A stretch of 64,000 nucleotides of DNA from Roseovarius indicus (GTDB taxonomy: Bacteria > Pseudomonadota > Alphaproteobacteria > Rhodobacterales > Rhodobacteraceae), in contig NZ_CP031598.1 of NCBI RefSeq assembly GCF_008728195.1, positions 1,364,001-1,428,000 on the forward strand, written 5' to 3'. The translations under genes and the position numbers were made by a program. Positions 41,607-51,257 of the stretch are shown here, one piece after another. Under the pieces are notes generated by a model that was given only the letters and a program-made list of their open reading frames with translations, made no database searches and was not told where the DNA came from. The stretch's first letter is position 1; every line of letters begins with the position of its first letter.

Positions 41607-42565
41607 TGGCGATGACCCCAAGCCGCGACGGCGTGCTGCGCTTCCTGTCATCTTATGCCATCCTTGCCGTGCTGGCGGCCGTGTTCCTGCTGGCCGTGCT
41701 GATCTCTGACGCGTTCCTGCAGCCGAAATACCTTTTCAACGTGATCCGCCAGATCGCCCCGGTGGGCATCGCGGCGGTCGGTGTGACCTTCGTGATGATC
41801 CTTGGCGGGGTCGACCTGTCGATCGGGGCGATCATTTCACTGTGCGCGGTGGTCGGCGCCGTGCTGATGGACGGGCAGGCGGCGAACCTGCCGATGGCCA
41901 TCGCCCTGACCTGCGGTATCGGCGCCCTGGCAGGTGCGTTCAACGGCGTGGTTCTTGCGTTTTCGCGGGTGTCGCCGTTCATCCTGACGCTTGCCACAGG
42001 TATCGCCATACTCGGGATCACGCAGATCTTCTCGGGCGGTACGGCACGGGGCATCGTTTCGCCGGGGTTTCGGGAATTCTTCAACTATCGCATCGACGGC
42101 GTCGTTCCGGTTCTGTCGCTTGCGTTCCTGGCGGCGGTTCTGGTTGGCGTGGTGATCCAGAAGCGGACGCTGTTCGGGCAATACGTGTTCCTGACCGGGT
42201 CGAACCGCCGGGCGGCGCTGCTTGGGGGGATCCCGGACCGCGGGGTCATCATCGCGGCCTACGCGCTTTCGGGCCTGTTCGGGGCGCTGGGCGGGCTGGC
42301 GCTGCTGGCGCGGTCGGGTGTTTCCAGCACGCTTTCGGGGCAGGGGCTCGAATTTCAGATCCTGGCCGCCGTCGTGCTGGGCGGGACGACCTTCGAAGGC
42401 GGGCGCGGCGGGGTCATCGGAACGCTGGCCGGGGTGCTGGTGCTGGTGATCGCCTTCAACATCGTGAACATCAGCGGGCTGCCCTACCACCTTCAGATGG
42501 TGGTCATGGGGCTCATCATCATCGCGGCCTCCGCCATTTACGGCCAGATCAATGCCCGATCATGA
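41606..42565 (+). CDS. ABC transporter permease, RbsC/BPD-transp-2 type, second
   Basis: 319 residues. Motifs parallel the preceding permease: FVMILGGVDLSIGAIISL and AVVLGGTTFEGGRGG. ATG 41606 shares one base with the upstream stop; GTG 41603 (GTGA overlap) is an alternative start. Two different permeases imply a heterodimeric membrane domain. Confidence 0.9.
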   Translation: MAMTPSRDGVLRFLSSYAILAVLAAVFLLAVLISDAFLQPKYLFNVIRQIAPVGIAAVGVTFVMILGGVDLSIGAIISLCAVVGAVLMDGQAANLPMAIALTCGIGALAGAFNGVVLAFSRVSPFILTLATGIAILGITQIFSGGTARGIVSPGFREFFNYRIDGVVPVLSLAFLAAVLVGVVIQKRTLFGQYVFLTGSNRRAALLGGIPDRGVIIAAYALSGLFGALGGLALLARSGVSSTLSGQGLEFQILAAVVLGGTTFEGGRGGVIGTLAGVLVLVIAFNIVNISGLPYHLQMVVMGLIIIAASAIYGQINARS

Positions 42566-42605
42566 CGACAACAATGAAGACCCAATACGGAGAGGTGGAC
42601 CAAGA

Positions 42606-43667
42606 ATGAAACTCACGAGACGACTGCTCATGACAACCGCCGCGGCCCTTGCCGCGATCAGCCTTGCCGGTCCGACGTTTGCGGACAAGCAGACCGAGGA
42701 ACGGCAGGCCGCCGCGGCGAAGGAGGCCGTGGATACGTCGAAATTCGCCAAGGAGGGCCCCTACAAGATCGGGGTGTCGGCGGGGTACCTGTCGAATTCC
42801 TGGGTGGTGTTCGCCCTGCAGCATATCCACTGGGAGGCGTCGAAGCATGACGAGATCGAGGAAGTCATCGTCACCGACGCGGCCTTCAACCCGACCAAGC
42901 AGATTTCGGATATCGAGGATCTGCTGCGCCAGGATATCGACCTTCTGATCTATTGGCCGGTCGACGATGCCGCCATCGCGAGCGTTCTGGAACGGGCGGT
43001 TGCCGAAGGGACGCCGACGGTTCAGGCGGGCGGCGGGTTCACCGACAATGCCGGGACCGTCTCGAACGCGTATATCAGCCAATGGCGGCTGGGGGAGATG
43101 GTGGCCCGCAGCCTGATGGACGACCTTGGCGGCGAGGGCAAGATCATCGCCATGCTGCCGATTGCGGGCACGACGGCCGCCGTCGATCAGCTCGATGCGC
43201 TGAACACGGTGCTTGAGGAATATCCCGACGTGGAACTGCTGAGCGCGGAATACGGCGACTGGAACCGCGCGAAGGCCAAGCAGATCACCGAGAACCTGCT
43301 TCAGCGCTTCCCGCAGATTGACGGTGTCTTTTCGCCGGCCGGCCAGATGTCGATCGGCGTGGCCGAGGCGTTCGATGAGGCGGGACGGCTGGACGAGGTG
43401 ACCATGTCGCCCGGCGATGAATACAATGGCTGGCTGAAATGGGTTGCAGAAAACAATCAGGGTGGCGCCGTCACCTTCCCGACCCGCGCGGGGCAGGAAG
43501 CGGTGAAGATCGGCCTGTCGATCCTGAAGGGCGAGGACGTCACCCGCGGCACGGCGGTTGAATCCGAATACATCGCGCCCGAGGATATCGGCGATTATGT
43601 CGATGCGGATGCGCCGGATGACTGGTGGTCCACCGAGTTGCCGGACGAGTTCCTGCCGAAGCAATGA
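42606..43667 (+). CDS. ABC transporter periplasmic binding protein, sugar-type
   Basis: 353 residues with a signal peptide (LLMTTAAALAAISLAGPTFA) after MKLTRR. The start has GGAGAGG upstream; an earlier ATG is inside the previous gene's end. The mature protein has the periplasmic-binding-protein-4 pattern: KIGVSAGYLSNSWVVF, DLLIYWPVDDAAIASVLERA and GVFSPAGQMSIGVAEAF. Such proteins bind sugars or autoinducer-2 but also other small polar ligands, and the operon's amidases suggest something other than a simple sugar. Confidence 0.9.
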   Translation: MKLTRRLLMTTAAALAAISLAGPTFADKQTEERQAAAAKEAVDTSKFAKEGPYKIGVSAGYLSNSWVVFALQHIHWEASKHDEIEEVIVTDAAFNPTKQISDIEDLLRQDIDLLIYWPVDDAAIASVLERAVAEGTPTVQAGGGFTDNAGTVSNAYISQWRLGEMVARSLMDDLGGEGKIIAMLPIAGTTAAVDQLDALNTVLEEYPDVELLSAEYGDWNRAKAKQITENLLQRFPQIDGVFSPAGQMSIGVAEAFDEAGRLDEVTMSPGDEYNGWLKWVAENNQGGAVTFPTRAGQEAVKIGLSILKGEDVTRGTAVESEYIAPEDIGDYVDADAPDDWWSTELPDEFLPKQ

Positions 43668-45184
43668 CGGTGATGGCTGCGCCCGACCTTCTGGAAACCC
43701 GTGATCTGAGCAAGCAGTATCCGGGGAACACCGCGCTGGACGGGGTGTGTTTTTCGGCAAGGGCGGGCGAAGTGCACGCGATTGTCGGCGCCAATGGCGC
43801 CGGCAAGTCGACCCTGATGAACATCCTGTCGGGCGCCACCCGGCCCAGCGGCGGCACGGTTTGCCTGTCGGGACAGGATCGGGCCTTTGCAAGCCCGGCC
43901 GACGCGCTGTCGGCCGGGGTGGCCTGTGTTTACCAGGAGCTCAGCCTGGTCACCCAGCTTGATGTGGCCCGTAACGTCTTTCTTGGCCGGGAGCCGCGCA
44001 CCCGCTGGGGCGCCGTGGATATCCCGCGGCTTTACGAGCAGACCACTGCGCTGCTCGCGCGGTTCGGCCTGAAGGTGAGCGCCCGGGCGAAGGCCGAGGC
44101 GCTGAGCGTCGCCGATCAGCAGCTTGTCGAACTGGCGCGCGCGCTTTCGATGGAGCCGCGTGTGCTTATCCTCGACGAGCCGACCGCGGTGCTTTCGATG
44201 GCCGAAAAGAGGAACCTTTTCGATATCATCCGGCGTCTGCGCGACGACGGGATCCTAGTGATCTATGTCTCGCATTTCCTGGGTGAGGTGATCGAGATTG
44301 CCGATAGGGTGACTGTTGTGCGTGACGGCCGGCTTGTCGGCATGCACGATGCCAGGGGCATGAGCGTCGAGGGCCTGGCCGACCTCATCACCGGCGAGGC
44401 CGGGATGAAGACGCCCGAGGCCGGGCCGGCGCCGGTCTCGGCCGATGCAAGGACGCTCGACATCACGGTCGAGCAGGGCGGGCGCCGCATCGAGCTTGGC
44501 CTCCGTTCCGGGGAGATCGTCGGGATCGCGGGGCTGGGCGGGTCTGGGCGGACGGCCTTTGCCCGGACGCTGGCCGGCGCCGGGCGGCGCCGGGCGCGTA
44601 TCCGGCTGACGGACGGAGATATGACTGTCAGTTACACCAACGTGGCACAGGCGATCGCGCGCGGGGTTGTCTACCTGACCGAAGACCGCAAGAGCGCCGG
44701 GCTGTTCCCCAGCCTGAGCGTCACCGACAACGCGACGGCCGCGGCACTTGGCAGCTTTTCCAAGCTGGGCTTTCGCAGCCCGCGAAGGGAGCGCGCGGCC
44801 GCGTCGGAGTTCATGGAGCGGTTGAAGGTGGTGGCCGCCAGCCCCCGGATGCCGGTTACCGAACTGAGTGGCGGCAACCAGCAGAAGGTGATGCTGGCGC
44901 GTGCGCTGCTGACGCGGCCACGGCTGCTGATCGTCGATGAGCCGACGCGCGGGGTGGATATTGCCGCCAAGGGCCAGATCCACCGCATCCTGCGCGACCT
45001 TGCGCGGGACGGGGTGGCCATCATCGTGGTGTCTTCGGAGAACGAAGAGCTGTTGAGCCTGACCGACAGGCTGTTGCTGATGAAGAATGGCACGCTTGCC
45101 GGCGAGCTTCAGACCGCCGATACAGATGAGACGCAGTTGCTGGTCGCGATTTCCGGCGGCCCGCGGAACGGAGAATCCGAATGA
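43664..45184 (+). CDS. Sugar-type ABC transporter ATPase, double domain (RbsA-like)
   Basis: 506 residues. First domain: Walker A GANGAGKST and Walker B VLILDEPTAVLS with the RbsA-type SVADQQLVELARAL in place of LSGGQ. Second domain: degenerate Walker A region (GIAGLGGSGRTAF), LSGGNQQKVMLARAL, and Walker B LLIVDEPTRGVDIAAK. This uneven pairing is normal for the family. ATG 43664 overlaps the binding-protein stop. Confidence 0.92.
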   Translation: MTVMAAPDLLETRDLSKQYPGNTALDGVCFSARAGEVHAIVGANGAGKSTLMNILSGATRPSGGTVCLSGQDRAFASPADALSAGVACVYQELSLVTQLDVARNVFLGREPRTRWGAVDIPRLYEQTTALLARFGLKVSARAKAEALSVADQQLVELARALSMEPRVLILDEPTAVLSMAEKRNLFDIIRRLRDDGILVIYVSHFLGEVIEIADRVTVVRDGRLVGMHDARGMSVEGLADLITGEAGMKTPEAGPAPVSADARTLDITVEQGGRRIELGLRSGEIVGIAGLGGSGRTAFARTLAGAGRRRARIRLTDGDMTVSYTNVAQAIARGVVYLTEDRKSAGLFPSLSVTDNATAAALGSFSKLGFRSPRRERAAASEFMERLKVVAASPRMPVTELSGGNQQKVMLARALLTRPRLLIVDEPTRGVDIAAKGQIHRILRDLARDGVAIIVVSSENEELLSLTDRLLLMKNGTLAGELQTADTDETQLLVAISGGPRNGESE

Positions 45185-46017
45185 CCGACAAGACAGTTTC
45201 TGCCCCTGCGCCGTTGCAGGTTTCCGTGGCCCAGATGCATTGCGTTCCGGGGGATGTGGAGGCCAACCTTGGCATTACCGCCCACCTGGTGGCATTGGCC
45301 GCGCAGGAGGGCGCGGGGCTGGTGGTGCTGCCGGAGATGGCGACCACGGGGTATTTCATCAGCGACCGGTTGGATGAGTTGGCCGAGGAGGAGGACGGGC
45401 CGGTCTCTTCCCGGTTGGGCGAGATCGCCAAGCGCCACGGGGTGTACCTTGTGGTCGGCGCGCCGATACGGGCGGAGGGGGCATATTATGATGCCCAGTT
45501 GATGTTCTCGCCCGATGGCACGCGGATCGCGACCTATCGCAAGGCGCATCTTTTCTCTGCCGAGCGCGAGTGGTTCTCGGCCGGGGACGCGCCGATGGTC
45601 GTCGAGACCCCTGTCGGCCGCATCGGCATGACGGTGTGTTATGACCTGATCTTTCCCGAATACGTGAGAAAGCTGGTCGATATGGGGGCCGATCTTGTCA
45701 TCAACAGCACGAACTGGATCACGGATGGTTTTCAGCGCCACAGGTGGGGCTGGGATGCGCCGACGGTGACGGCGCTTGCGCAGACGCGGGCGTTGGAAAA
45801 CGGGGTGTGGCTGGCGATGTCCTGCTGTGTCGGGCCGGAATGGCAGTTCGACTCGATCGGTCATTCCTGCATCGTGGCGCCGTCTGGCAAGGTTGTGGCG
45901 TCGCTTGGCCGGTCTGTAGGGGCGGCAAGCCACGAGGTCGTGTTCGAGGACGAGGATCTGGACCGGTGGCGGGCCATCGCCACGTATCGTGCCGATAGAC
46001 GGCCGGAGCTGTACTGA
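45181..46017 (+). CDS. Carbon-nitrogen hydrolase (nitrilase superfamily amidase)
   Basis: 278 residues with the nitrilase Glu-Lys-Cys triad: Glu in LPEMATTGYF, Lys in ATYRKAHLF, Cys in TVCYDLIFPEY. The second Glu of the family is expected in ENGVW. Members cleave amides, carbamoyl groups (for example N-carbamoyl-beta-alanine) or nitriles. With the isochorismatase-like enzyme and importer it completes a six-gene operon for an imported amide-type compound. Start overlaps the ATPase stop. Confidence 0.92.
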   Translation: MTDKTVSAPAPLQVSVAQMHCVPGDVEANLGITAHLVALAAQEGAGLVVLPEMATTGYFISDRLDELAEEEDGPVSSRLGEIAKRHGVYLVVGAPIRAEGAYYDAQLMFSPDGTRIATYRKAHLFSAEREWFSAGDAPMVVETPVGRIGMTVCYDLIFPEYVRKLVDMGADLVINSTNWITDGFQRHRWGWDAPTVTALAQTRALENGVWLAMSCCVGPEWQFDSIGHSCIVAPSGKVVASLGRSVGAASHEVVFEDEDLDRWRAIATYRADRRPELY

Positions 46018-46103
46018 GCCTGGCCGGGGCTGACAGGGCAATGTTTCATGGGCCTGACCGGCGCGGAAGGTGTTGCCAGCCGCTTTCGTGCTGATTTGCG
46101 ATT

Positions 46104-46132
46104 GGGCGGCCCGGGGATGGCCCGGGCCGCCC
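46104..46132. terminator. Strong hairpin between convergent genes
   Basis: GGGCGGCCCGGG pairs perfectly with CCCGGGCCGCCC around a 5-nt loop, between the nitrilase and the peptide-binding-protein stops. There is no T-run on either side, so it may act as a Rho-assisted or mRNA-end-protecting structure for both transcripts. Confidence 0.5.
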
Positions 46133-46139
46133 TGGCCCC

Positions 46140-47672
46140 TTACGAGACCTGGTAGACGTCGTCGACGAAGCTGCCGTCGCCGACCGGCGAAATCTGGAAG
46201 CCGGCGACATTGGAGCTTGTGGCCGAGAGGAGCGCGGTGAAGTAGGGGATGATCGTCCCTGCGTTCTGGTTCACCATTTCCTGGGCATCGAAATAGAGCT
46301 GGCGGCGCTTGTCCTCGTCAAGTTCCGAGCGTGCGTCGAGCAGAAGCTGATCGAGCATCGGATCCTTGTAGTGCGAGCCGTTATAGACCGCTTCGGAGTG
46401 GTAGGCCGAGGTGAGCATCTGGTCTTCCGTCGGGCGACCGAACCAGCCACCGGCGAAGAAAGGTCTTTGATTCCAGACGTTTGCCCAGTAGCCGTTGTCG
46501 GGCACCCGATCGATGGCGAGGTTGATGCCGGCCGCCTTGAGCTGTTGCTGATAGAGCTCGGCGACTTCGAGGCCGCTGGTATAGAACAGCATCGGGGCCA
46601 TGGCGAGCGCCGGAACGTCGCCGGAGATCCCGGCCTTGTCGAAGTGGTACTTTGCCTTGTCCGGGTCATAGGCCGTCTGGGGCAGGTCGGCGGCATGGTA
46701 CCGGAAGAAGCTGGGGATCGGGTGGTCGTTGCCGATATCGCCGACGCCGAAGAACACCTTGTCCATCAGGTCCTGACGGTTCAGGCCGTATTTGAGGGCG
46801 AGCACGAGATCCTTGTTGGTGAACGGGTCGTTGTCGACCTGGGCCACGATCTCGGAGAACGCTGCGGCGGGGCGCTGGTGAATGCTGAAGCCGGCCATTT
46901 CGAGCAGGCGGGCGATTTTCGACGGCACTTGCAGCGCAAGGTCGATCTCGCCGGTCTGCAAGGCGCTGGTCCGGGCGCTGGCGTCGTTGATCGCGTAGAA
47001 CTCGATCGTCTCGTAATGGGCGACGTCATCGCGCCAGTAGCGCGGGTTTCTCTTGAGCAAGGCGCGGTTGCCGGGCTCGTAGGCTTCGATGGTGTACGGC
47101 CCGAGGCCGAGGCCTTCGTCGGTCGGTGCGCCCTCGGGCTGCATCAGAAGGTGGTAGTCGGTCAGGACGTACAGCCAGTCGGCGTTTGCCGCCTTCAGCT
47201 TGAAGGTGACCTCGGTTGGGGAGGTCGCCTCCATGCTCTCGATCTGCGAGAGGTTGGATTGCAGGCCCGAGGCCATGCCTTCCTGCCGGTGCCGGTTGAT
47301 CGTCCAGACGGCATCGGAGGCGGTGAAGGATTTTCCGTTCGGGAATTCCAGGCCCTGGCGGATCTTCACGATCCAGGTTTTCGCGTCGGGTGTCACGTCG
47401 TGACCTTCCGCCGCATCGGGGACAAGCTCCATGTTGCCGTCGACGCGGAACAGGGGGCGGCCCCACATGTAACCGAGCGTCATGGGATAGTTGCCGGCAT
47501 AGGTGGTGGGGTCGAGGCTGTCGCCCGTGGAAGACCCGCCGGACGCGACCTTGAGCGTTCCGCCTTTCTTCGGCGTTTCCGCGAATGCCCCTCCGAATAT
47601 CGATGTATTCAGCGCTGCGGCGCCAACGAGCGATCCTCCCGTCCGCAGCAAGCTTCGGCGTGAAATGGTCAT
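46140..47672 (-). CDS. ABC transporter substrate-binding protein, peptide/nickel type, Tat-exported
   Basis: 510 residues. N-terminus MTISRRSLLRTGGSLVGAAA is a twin-arginine (Tat) signal. The mature part has the SBP-bac-5 signature around EFPNGKSFTASDAVWTINRH (its core, FPNGKSFTASDAVW, resembles the family's F-G-x-xTA-DV). Such proteins take peptides, nickel, opines or other polar molecules. The permeases and ATPase lie at 48772-52216 past the TetR gene. Promoter region carries operator copies at 47702 and 47790. Confidence 0.92.
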   Translation of the reverse strand: MTISRRSLLRTGGSLVGAAALNTSIFGGAFAETPKKGGTLKVASGGSSTGDSLDPTTYAGNYPMTLGYMWGRPLFRVDGNMELVPDAAEGHDVTPDAKTWIVKIRQGLEFPNGKSFTASDAVWTINRHRQEGMASGLQSNLSQIESMEATSPTEVTFKLKAANADWLYVLTDYHLLMQPEGAPTDEGLGLGPYTIEAYEPGNRALLKRNPRYWRDDVAHYETIEFYAINDASARTSALQTGEIDLALQVPSKIARLLEMAGFSIHQRPAAAFSEIVAQVDNDPFTNKDLVLALKYGLNRQDLMDKVFFGVGDIGNDHPIPSFFRYHAADLPQTAYDPDKAKYHFDKAGISGDVPALAMAPMLFYTSGLEVAELYQQQLKAAGINLAIDRVPDNGYWANVWNQRPFFAGGWFGRPTEDQMLTSAYHSEAVYNGSHYKDPMLDQLLLDARSELDEDKRRQLYFDAQEMVNQNAGTIIPYFTALLSATSSNVAGFQISPVGDGSFVDDVYQVS

Positions 47673-47701
47673 TTGGTCTTCTCCCTGTTTTGATCGGTTA
47701 C

Positions 47702-47715
47702 AAACCGGTTGGTTT
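47702..47715. promoter_or_regulatory. TetR-regulon operator 1: AAACCGGTTGGTTT
   Basis: AAACC-N4-GGTTT palindrome, 29 bp upstream of the binding-protein start, where it would cover the promoter or leader. Confidence 0.65.
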
Positions 47716-47789
47716 AATACGAAATATTATAAGATGAGTCTAAACCTGACAAGAAAATCTTTGGAAATGCACGGTATGAGAGGCTTATT

Positions 47790-47807
47790 AAACCGATAGG
47801 TCTGTTT
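47790..47807. promoter_or_regulatory. TetR-regulon operator 2: AAACCGATAGGTCTGTTT
   Basis: Matches the 18-bp palindrome at 56704 in 15 of 18 positions. It lies in the 415-bp region between the binding-protein gene and the TetR gene. Nothing protein-coding is supported in this region. Confidence 0.5.
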
Positions 47808-47973
47808 GGCGGCTTCGTATCCGCGGGCCCGGGTGCCGAAGTGCCGGTTCCGACGAGGAAAAACCGAATCTTTGGCTGTCGCGACGTGAAGCTGCCGAAT
47901 CTGTGTGCATGTCGGTTTGCCGGTCTTGCATTGTCGTGCGGGTGGCTTGACACTCCTGTACGGATCGGCCAAC

Positions 47974-47987
47974 ATACTAACTAGTTT
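47974..47987. promoter_or_regulatory. TetR-regulon operator 3: ATACTAACTAGTTT
   Basis: Matches the AAACCAACTGGTTT consensus at 11 of 14 positions and lies about 100 bp upstream of the TetR gene, suggesting autoregulation. Confidence 0.5.
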
Positions 47988-48087
47988 GTTTCTTTTTCGA
48001 TGCATCGAGTGGAGACATGTAACATATCGTGCCTGTCGGGTTCACGGTGTTTCGCAGCGGGCAGGGTGCCCCGTTGGAATTTGAAGA

Positions 48088-48723
48088 ATGGGAATTGTCA
48101 TGGCCCCTAGAAACTCTTCCAAGAACCTCATTCTGGACAAGGCTTATGAGCTTGTGATGGTGAATGGGTATGCCGGCACGTCGATCGACATGATCCTGCA
48201 GGCGACCGGCCTTACCAAGGGGGCGTTCTTTTACCATTTCAAGTCGAAGACCGATCTCGGGATGGAGCTGGCCCGGCGCTATGTGAACCAGGACAGCAGC
48301 AAGTTCTACCGGATCATCCAGGCCGTCGACAAGCAGATGGACGACCCGCTGGAACGCAACCTTGTCTTCATCGAGCGCCTGGCTGAATGGTACGAAGAGC
48401 AGACAAACATGCCGGGCTGTCTTTTCGCCTCGTTCAGCTATTACAAGGTGTCCGATGAAACCGCGCTGTTCATGAAGAAGGCGCAACGGAAATGGCGCAA
48501 GTTCTACTCGCAGAGATACGAAGAGATCATGCAGCAGTATCCGCCACGCATCCCGGTCAGGAGCGAGGACCTTGCCGATCATTTCATGGGGACGGTCGAG
48601 GGTGGTTTCGTGCTGAGCCGCATCTATCAGCAGCCCGAGCACGTCGCCATGCAGCTGCGGCAGTTCAAGAATTACGTGCAGCTTATCTTCGAACCGGAGG
48701 CCGGACAGGCCGCCACGGGGTGA
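48088..48723 (+). CDS. TetR family regulator of the 46-58 kb regulon
   Basis: 211 residues (207 if ATG 48100 is used). The helix-turn-helix is TSIDMILQATGLTKGAFFYHF; the ligand domain resembles the TetR-C-6-like group (LERNLVFIERLAEWYEEQ, GCLFASFSYYKVSD). It is not closely related to the other two TetRs in the window. Its location among eight copies of one palindrome makes it the best candidate repressor for the ABC importer, monooxygenase, Rid and dehydrogenase genes. Confidence 0.9.
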   Translation: MGIVMAPRNSSKNLILDKAYELVMVNGYAGTSIDMILQATGLTKGAFFYHFKSKTDLGMELARRYVNQDSSKFYRIIQAVDKQMDDPLERNLVFIERLAEWYEEQTNMPGCLFASFSYYKVSDETALFMKKAQRKWRKFYSQRYEEIMQQYPPRIPVRSEDLADHFMGTVEGGFVLSRIYQQPEHVAMQLRQFKNYVQLIFEPEAGQAATG

Positions 48724-48771
48724 GGCGGCCCGACCGGTATTGTTGGAGCCCGGCCTGACGGGGCGGGCGTG

Positions 48772-50433
48772 TCAGGCCGCGTTGTCTTCGAACATGGAGG
48801 CGCCGCGCTTCTCGACGACCTCGTCCAGCCAGCCGAGCCGCATTTCCGGCACCGAGGCCAGGAGCTTTTCGGTGTAGGGATGGTGCGGCGGGCTGTAGAC
48901 CTCTTCGACCGTGCCTTCATCCACCACTTCGCCCTTGAACATGACGAGAACCCGGTTGGCGGTGCGGCGCACCAGGCCAAGGTCGTGAGTGATGAAGAGG
49001 ATGCCGAGGCCGACCTCGTTCTGGATGCGCGCAAGAAGGGCGAGCAGTTCCTCGGCGACCAGCGAGTCGAGCGCGCTGGTGACCTCGTCGCAGACAAGGA
49101 CATCGGGTTTGGCCGCGAGCGCGCGCGCCACGCAGACCCGCTGCTTCTGACCGCCCGACAGGTCGCGGGGCAGGCGGTTCGCGAAATCCTCGGGAAGGTC
49201 GACCATGCGCAGGAGCTCGGCCACCTCGGCATCGACATTCGCCGAGGCTCCGCCGTTGAAATGCCGCACGGCGCGCCCGATGATCTTGCCGATCTTGTGC
49301 CGCGGATTGAGGGCCATGTCGGGCATCTGGTAGACCAGTTGCATCTTCTTCAACTGATCCTTCGACCGTTTTGAATAGGCCAGCGGGATCGCATCGCCGT
49401 TGAGCTTCACGGATCCTTTGTCGATCTGCACGAGGCCGCAGATGGCGCGGGCCAGGCTGCTTTTGCCGCTGCCGGATTCGCCGACCAGCGCCACCGTCTC
49501 GCCGCGCTTGATGTCGAAGGTCACGTTTTCCACGACCTTGAGCAACGAGCGGTAGCTGGCGGTGAGATTGTCGACTTCCAGCACCTTCGCGGTTTCACTT
49601 TTGACCGGGGGAAGGAAGGGTTTCTCGGTATCGCTGGCGCGGACGGCGAGCAGGTCCTTGGTGTACTGCTCGCGCGGGTGATACATGATCTGCTCGGCGG
49701 TGCCCACTTCGACGCATTGGCCGTTGCGCAGCACCATGATCCGGTCGGCCACCTGGGCCACGACGGCAAGGTCGTGGGAAATGTAGAGGGCCGCGGCGTT
49801 GTGGTTGTGGATGAGCTTGCGCAGGGTCATCAGCACTTCGATCTGGGTGGTCACGTCGAGCGCCGTTGTCGGTTCGTCGAGCACCAGAACGGAGGGGTTG
49901 CAGGTGACTGCCATGGCGGCCATCGCCCGCTGCAGCTGGCCGCCCGACACCTGGTGCGGGTACTTGTCGCCGAAGTGCTTGGGCGAGGGGAGGTTGAGTT
50001 CCTCGAAAAGTTCGACCGACCGTTTGTCGGCGCCGGCCCAGTTCTCGAGGTTGTGGCGCACCGCGGTTTCGCCGGCCTGCCGTTTCAGGCGCAGGGCCGG
50101 GTTGAAGGAGGCTGCCGCGCTCTGGGCGATGTAGGCCACCGAGCGGCCGCGGATATCGCGGACATGGTCGGGGCCGGCGGTGCGAAGGTCGGTGCCGTCG
50201 AAGTCGATCCGGCCGCCGGAGATGCGGCAGCCGGGGCGGCTGTAGCACAGGGCCGACAGGCCGATCGTCGTCTTGCCGGCGCCGGATTCGCCGATCAGGC
50301 CGAGAACCTCGCCGCGTTGCAGCTCGAAGCTGACGCCCTTGACCAGCTGCTTGTTCTTGCCGGTGGCCGGGTCACGCTCGAGATCGCTTTCGATCACGAG
50401 GTCTTCGACCTTGAGTATCGGATCGTTTACCAT
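48772..50433 (-). CDS. ABC transporter ATPase, fused DppD-DppF type
   Basis: 553 residues with two full ATPase domains. First: GESGAGKTT, VSGGQLQRAM, VLVLDEPTTALD. Second: GESGSGKSS, LSGGQKQRVC, VLVCDEVTSALD. It provides both ATPases of a dipeptide/nickel-type importer in one chain. Start overlaps the DppC-like gene by 7 bp. Confidence 0.93.
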   Translation of the reverse strand: MVNDPILKVEDLVIESDLERDPATGKNKQLVKGVSFELQRGEVLGLIGESGAGKTTIGLSALCYSRPGCRISGGRIDFDGTDLRTAGPDHVRDIRGRSVAYIAQSAAASFNPALRLKRQAGETAVRHNLENWAGADKRSVELFEELNLPSPKHFGDKYPHQVSGGQLQRAMAAMAVTCNPSVLVLDEPTTALDVTTQIEVLMTLRKLIHNHNAAALYISHDLAVVAQVADRIMVLRNGQCVEVGTAEQIMYHPREQYTKDLLAVRASDTEKPFLPPVKSETAKVLEVDNLTASYRSLLKVVENVTFDIKRGETVALVGESGSGKSSLARAICGLVQIDKGSVKLNGDAIPLAYSKRSKDQLKKMQLVYQMPDMALNPRHKIGKIIGRAVRHFNGGASANVDAEVAELLRMVDLPEDFANRLPRDLSGGQKQRVCVARALAAKPDVLVCDEVTSALDSLVAEELLALLARIQNEVGLGILFITHDLGLVRRTANRVLVMFKGEVVDEGTVEEVYSPPHHPYTEKLLASVPEMRLGWLDEVVEKRGASMFEDNAA

Positions 50434-51257
50434 TCCTCACCCTTTCTTTGTCCGAAGGACAGCACCCAGTCGACCACCAGGCTGACGCCCACCGCCAGCA
50501 GCGCCAGGGCGCCGGCCGGATAGAGGGCCGCGAAGCCGCCGAAGCCGATGACCAGCACGTTTTCCCGCACCAGCGAGCCCCAGTCGGCCAGCGGAGGCTG
50601 GACACCGAAGCCGAGAAAGCTGAGCGACGAAATGAACAGCAGGCTGTACGAGACCCGGAGGCCGAATTCGGCCACCAGCGCGGGCAGCGCGTTGGGGGCG
50701 ACTTCCTGGAAGATGATCCAGCGCAGGGGCTCGCCGCGAAGGCGAGCCACCTCGACGTATTCGAGGGCCGTGATGTCCATCGCCACGGCCCGCGCGATGC
50801 GGAACACCCGCGGCGCGCTCAGGATGCCGATCGCGGCAATCAGGGCAAAGATGCCGTTGAAGACCGTCAGCAGGGCAAGCGCGAAAACCAGCGTCGGAAT
50901 GGCGAGGAAGACATCCATCACCCGCGAGATGATGCCGTCGACGAAGGAGGACGACATGGCCGCGATAAAGCCCAGCGTGCAGCCGATCAGGTAGGAGAGG
51001 ATCGAGGCTGCGAGCGCCGTGCCGATGGTGACCGGCGTGCCGTAGATGATCCTCGACAGCATATCACGCCCGAGGTTGTCGAAGCCCAGCCAGTGGCCCC
51101 ATTCCGGCGGCCCCCAGACTGGCCCGAGCGTCTCGGTCGCGTCGTAAGGCGAGATGATCGGCGCAAAGAAGGCCAGGATGGCGTAGATGCCGATGATCGT
51201 GAGGCCAATAAATGCCTGTGGCGTCACCGGTTCGCCGAATAGGTGAAGTTTCTTCAT
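50427..51257 (-). CDS. ABC transporter permease, DppC type
   Basis: 276 residues, six membrane segments, an N-terminal KKLHLFGEPVTPQAF tail, and the EAA loop YVEVARLRGEPLRWII near residue 165. Coupled to the DppB-like gene by a 4-bp overlap. Confidence 0.93.
   Translation of the reverse strand: MKKLHLFGEPVTPQAFIGLTIIGIYAILAFFAPIISPYDATETLGPVWGPPEWGHWLGFDNLGRDMLSRIIYGTPVTIGTALAASILSYLIGCTLGFIAAMSSSFVDGIISRVMDVFLAIPTLVFALALLTVFNGIFALIAAIGILSAPRVFRIARAVAMDITALEYVEVARLRGEPLRWIIFQEVAPNALPALVAEFGLRVSYSLLFISSLSFLGFGVQPPLADWGSLVRENVLVIGFGGFAALYPAGALALLAVGVSLVVDWVLSFGQRKGEEW

Noticed and set aside
47673..48087. Small genes in the 415-bp gap (frames near 47714-48005)
   Set aside because: No ribosome sites, poor composition, and the region is explained by operators and promoters.
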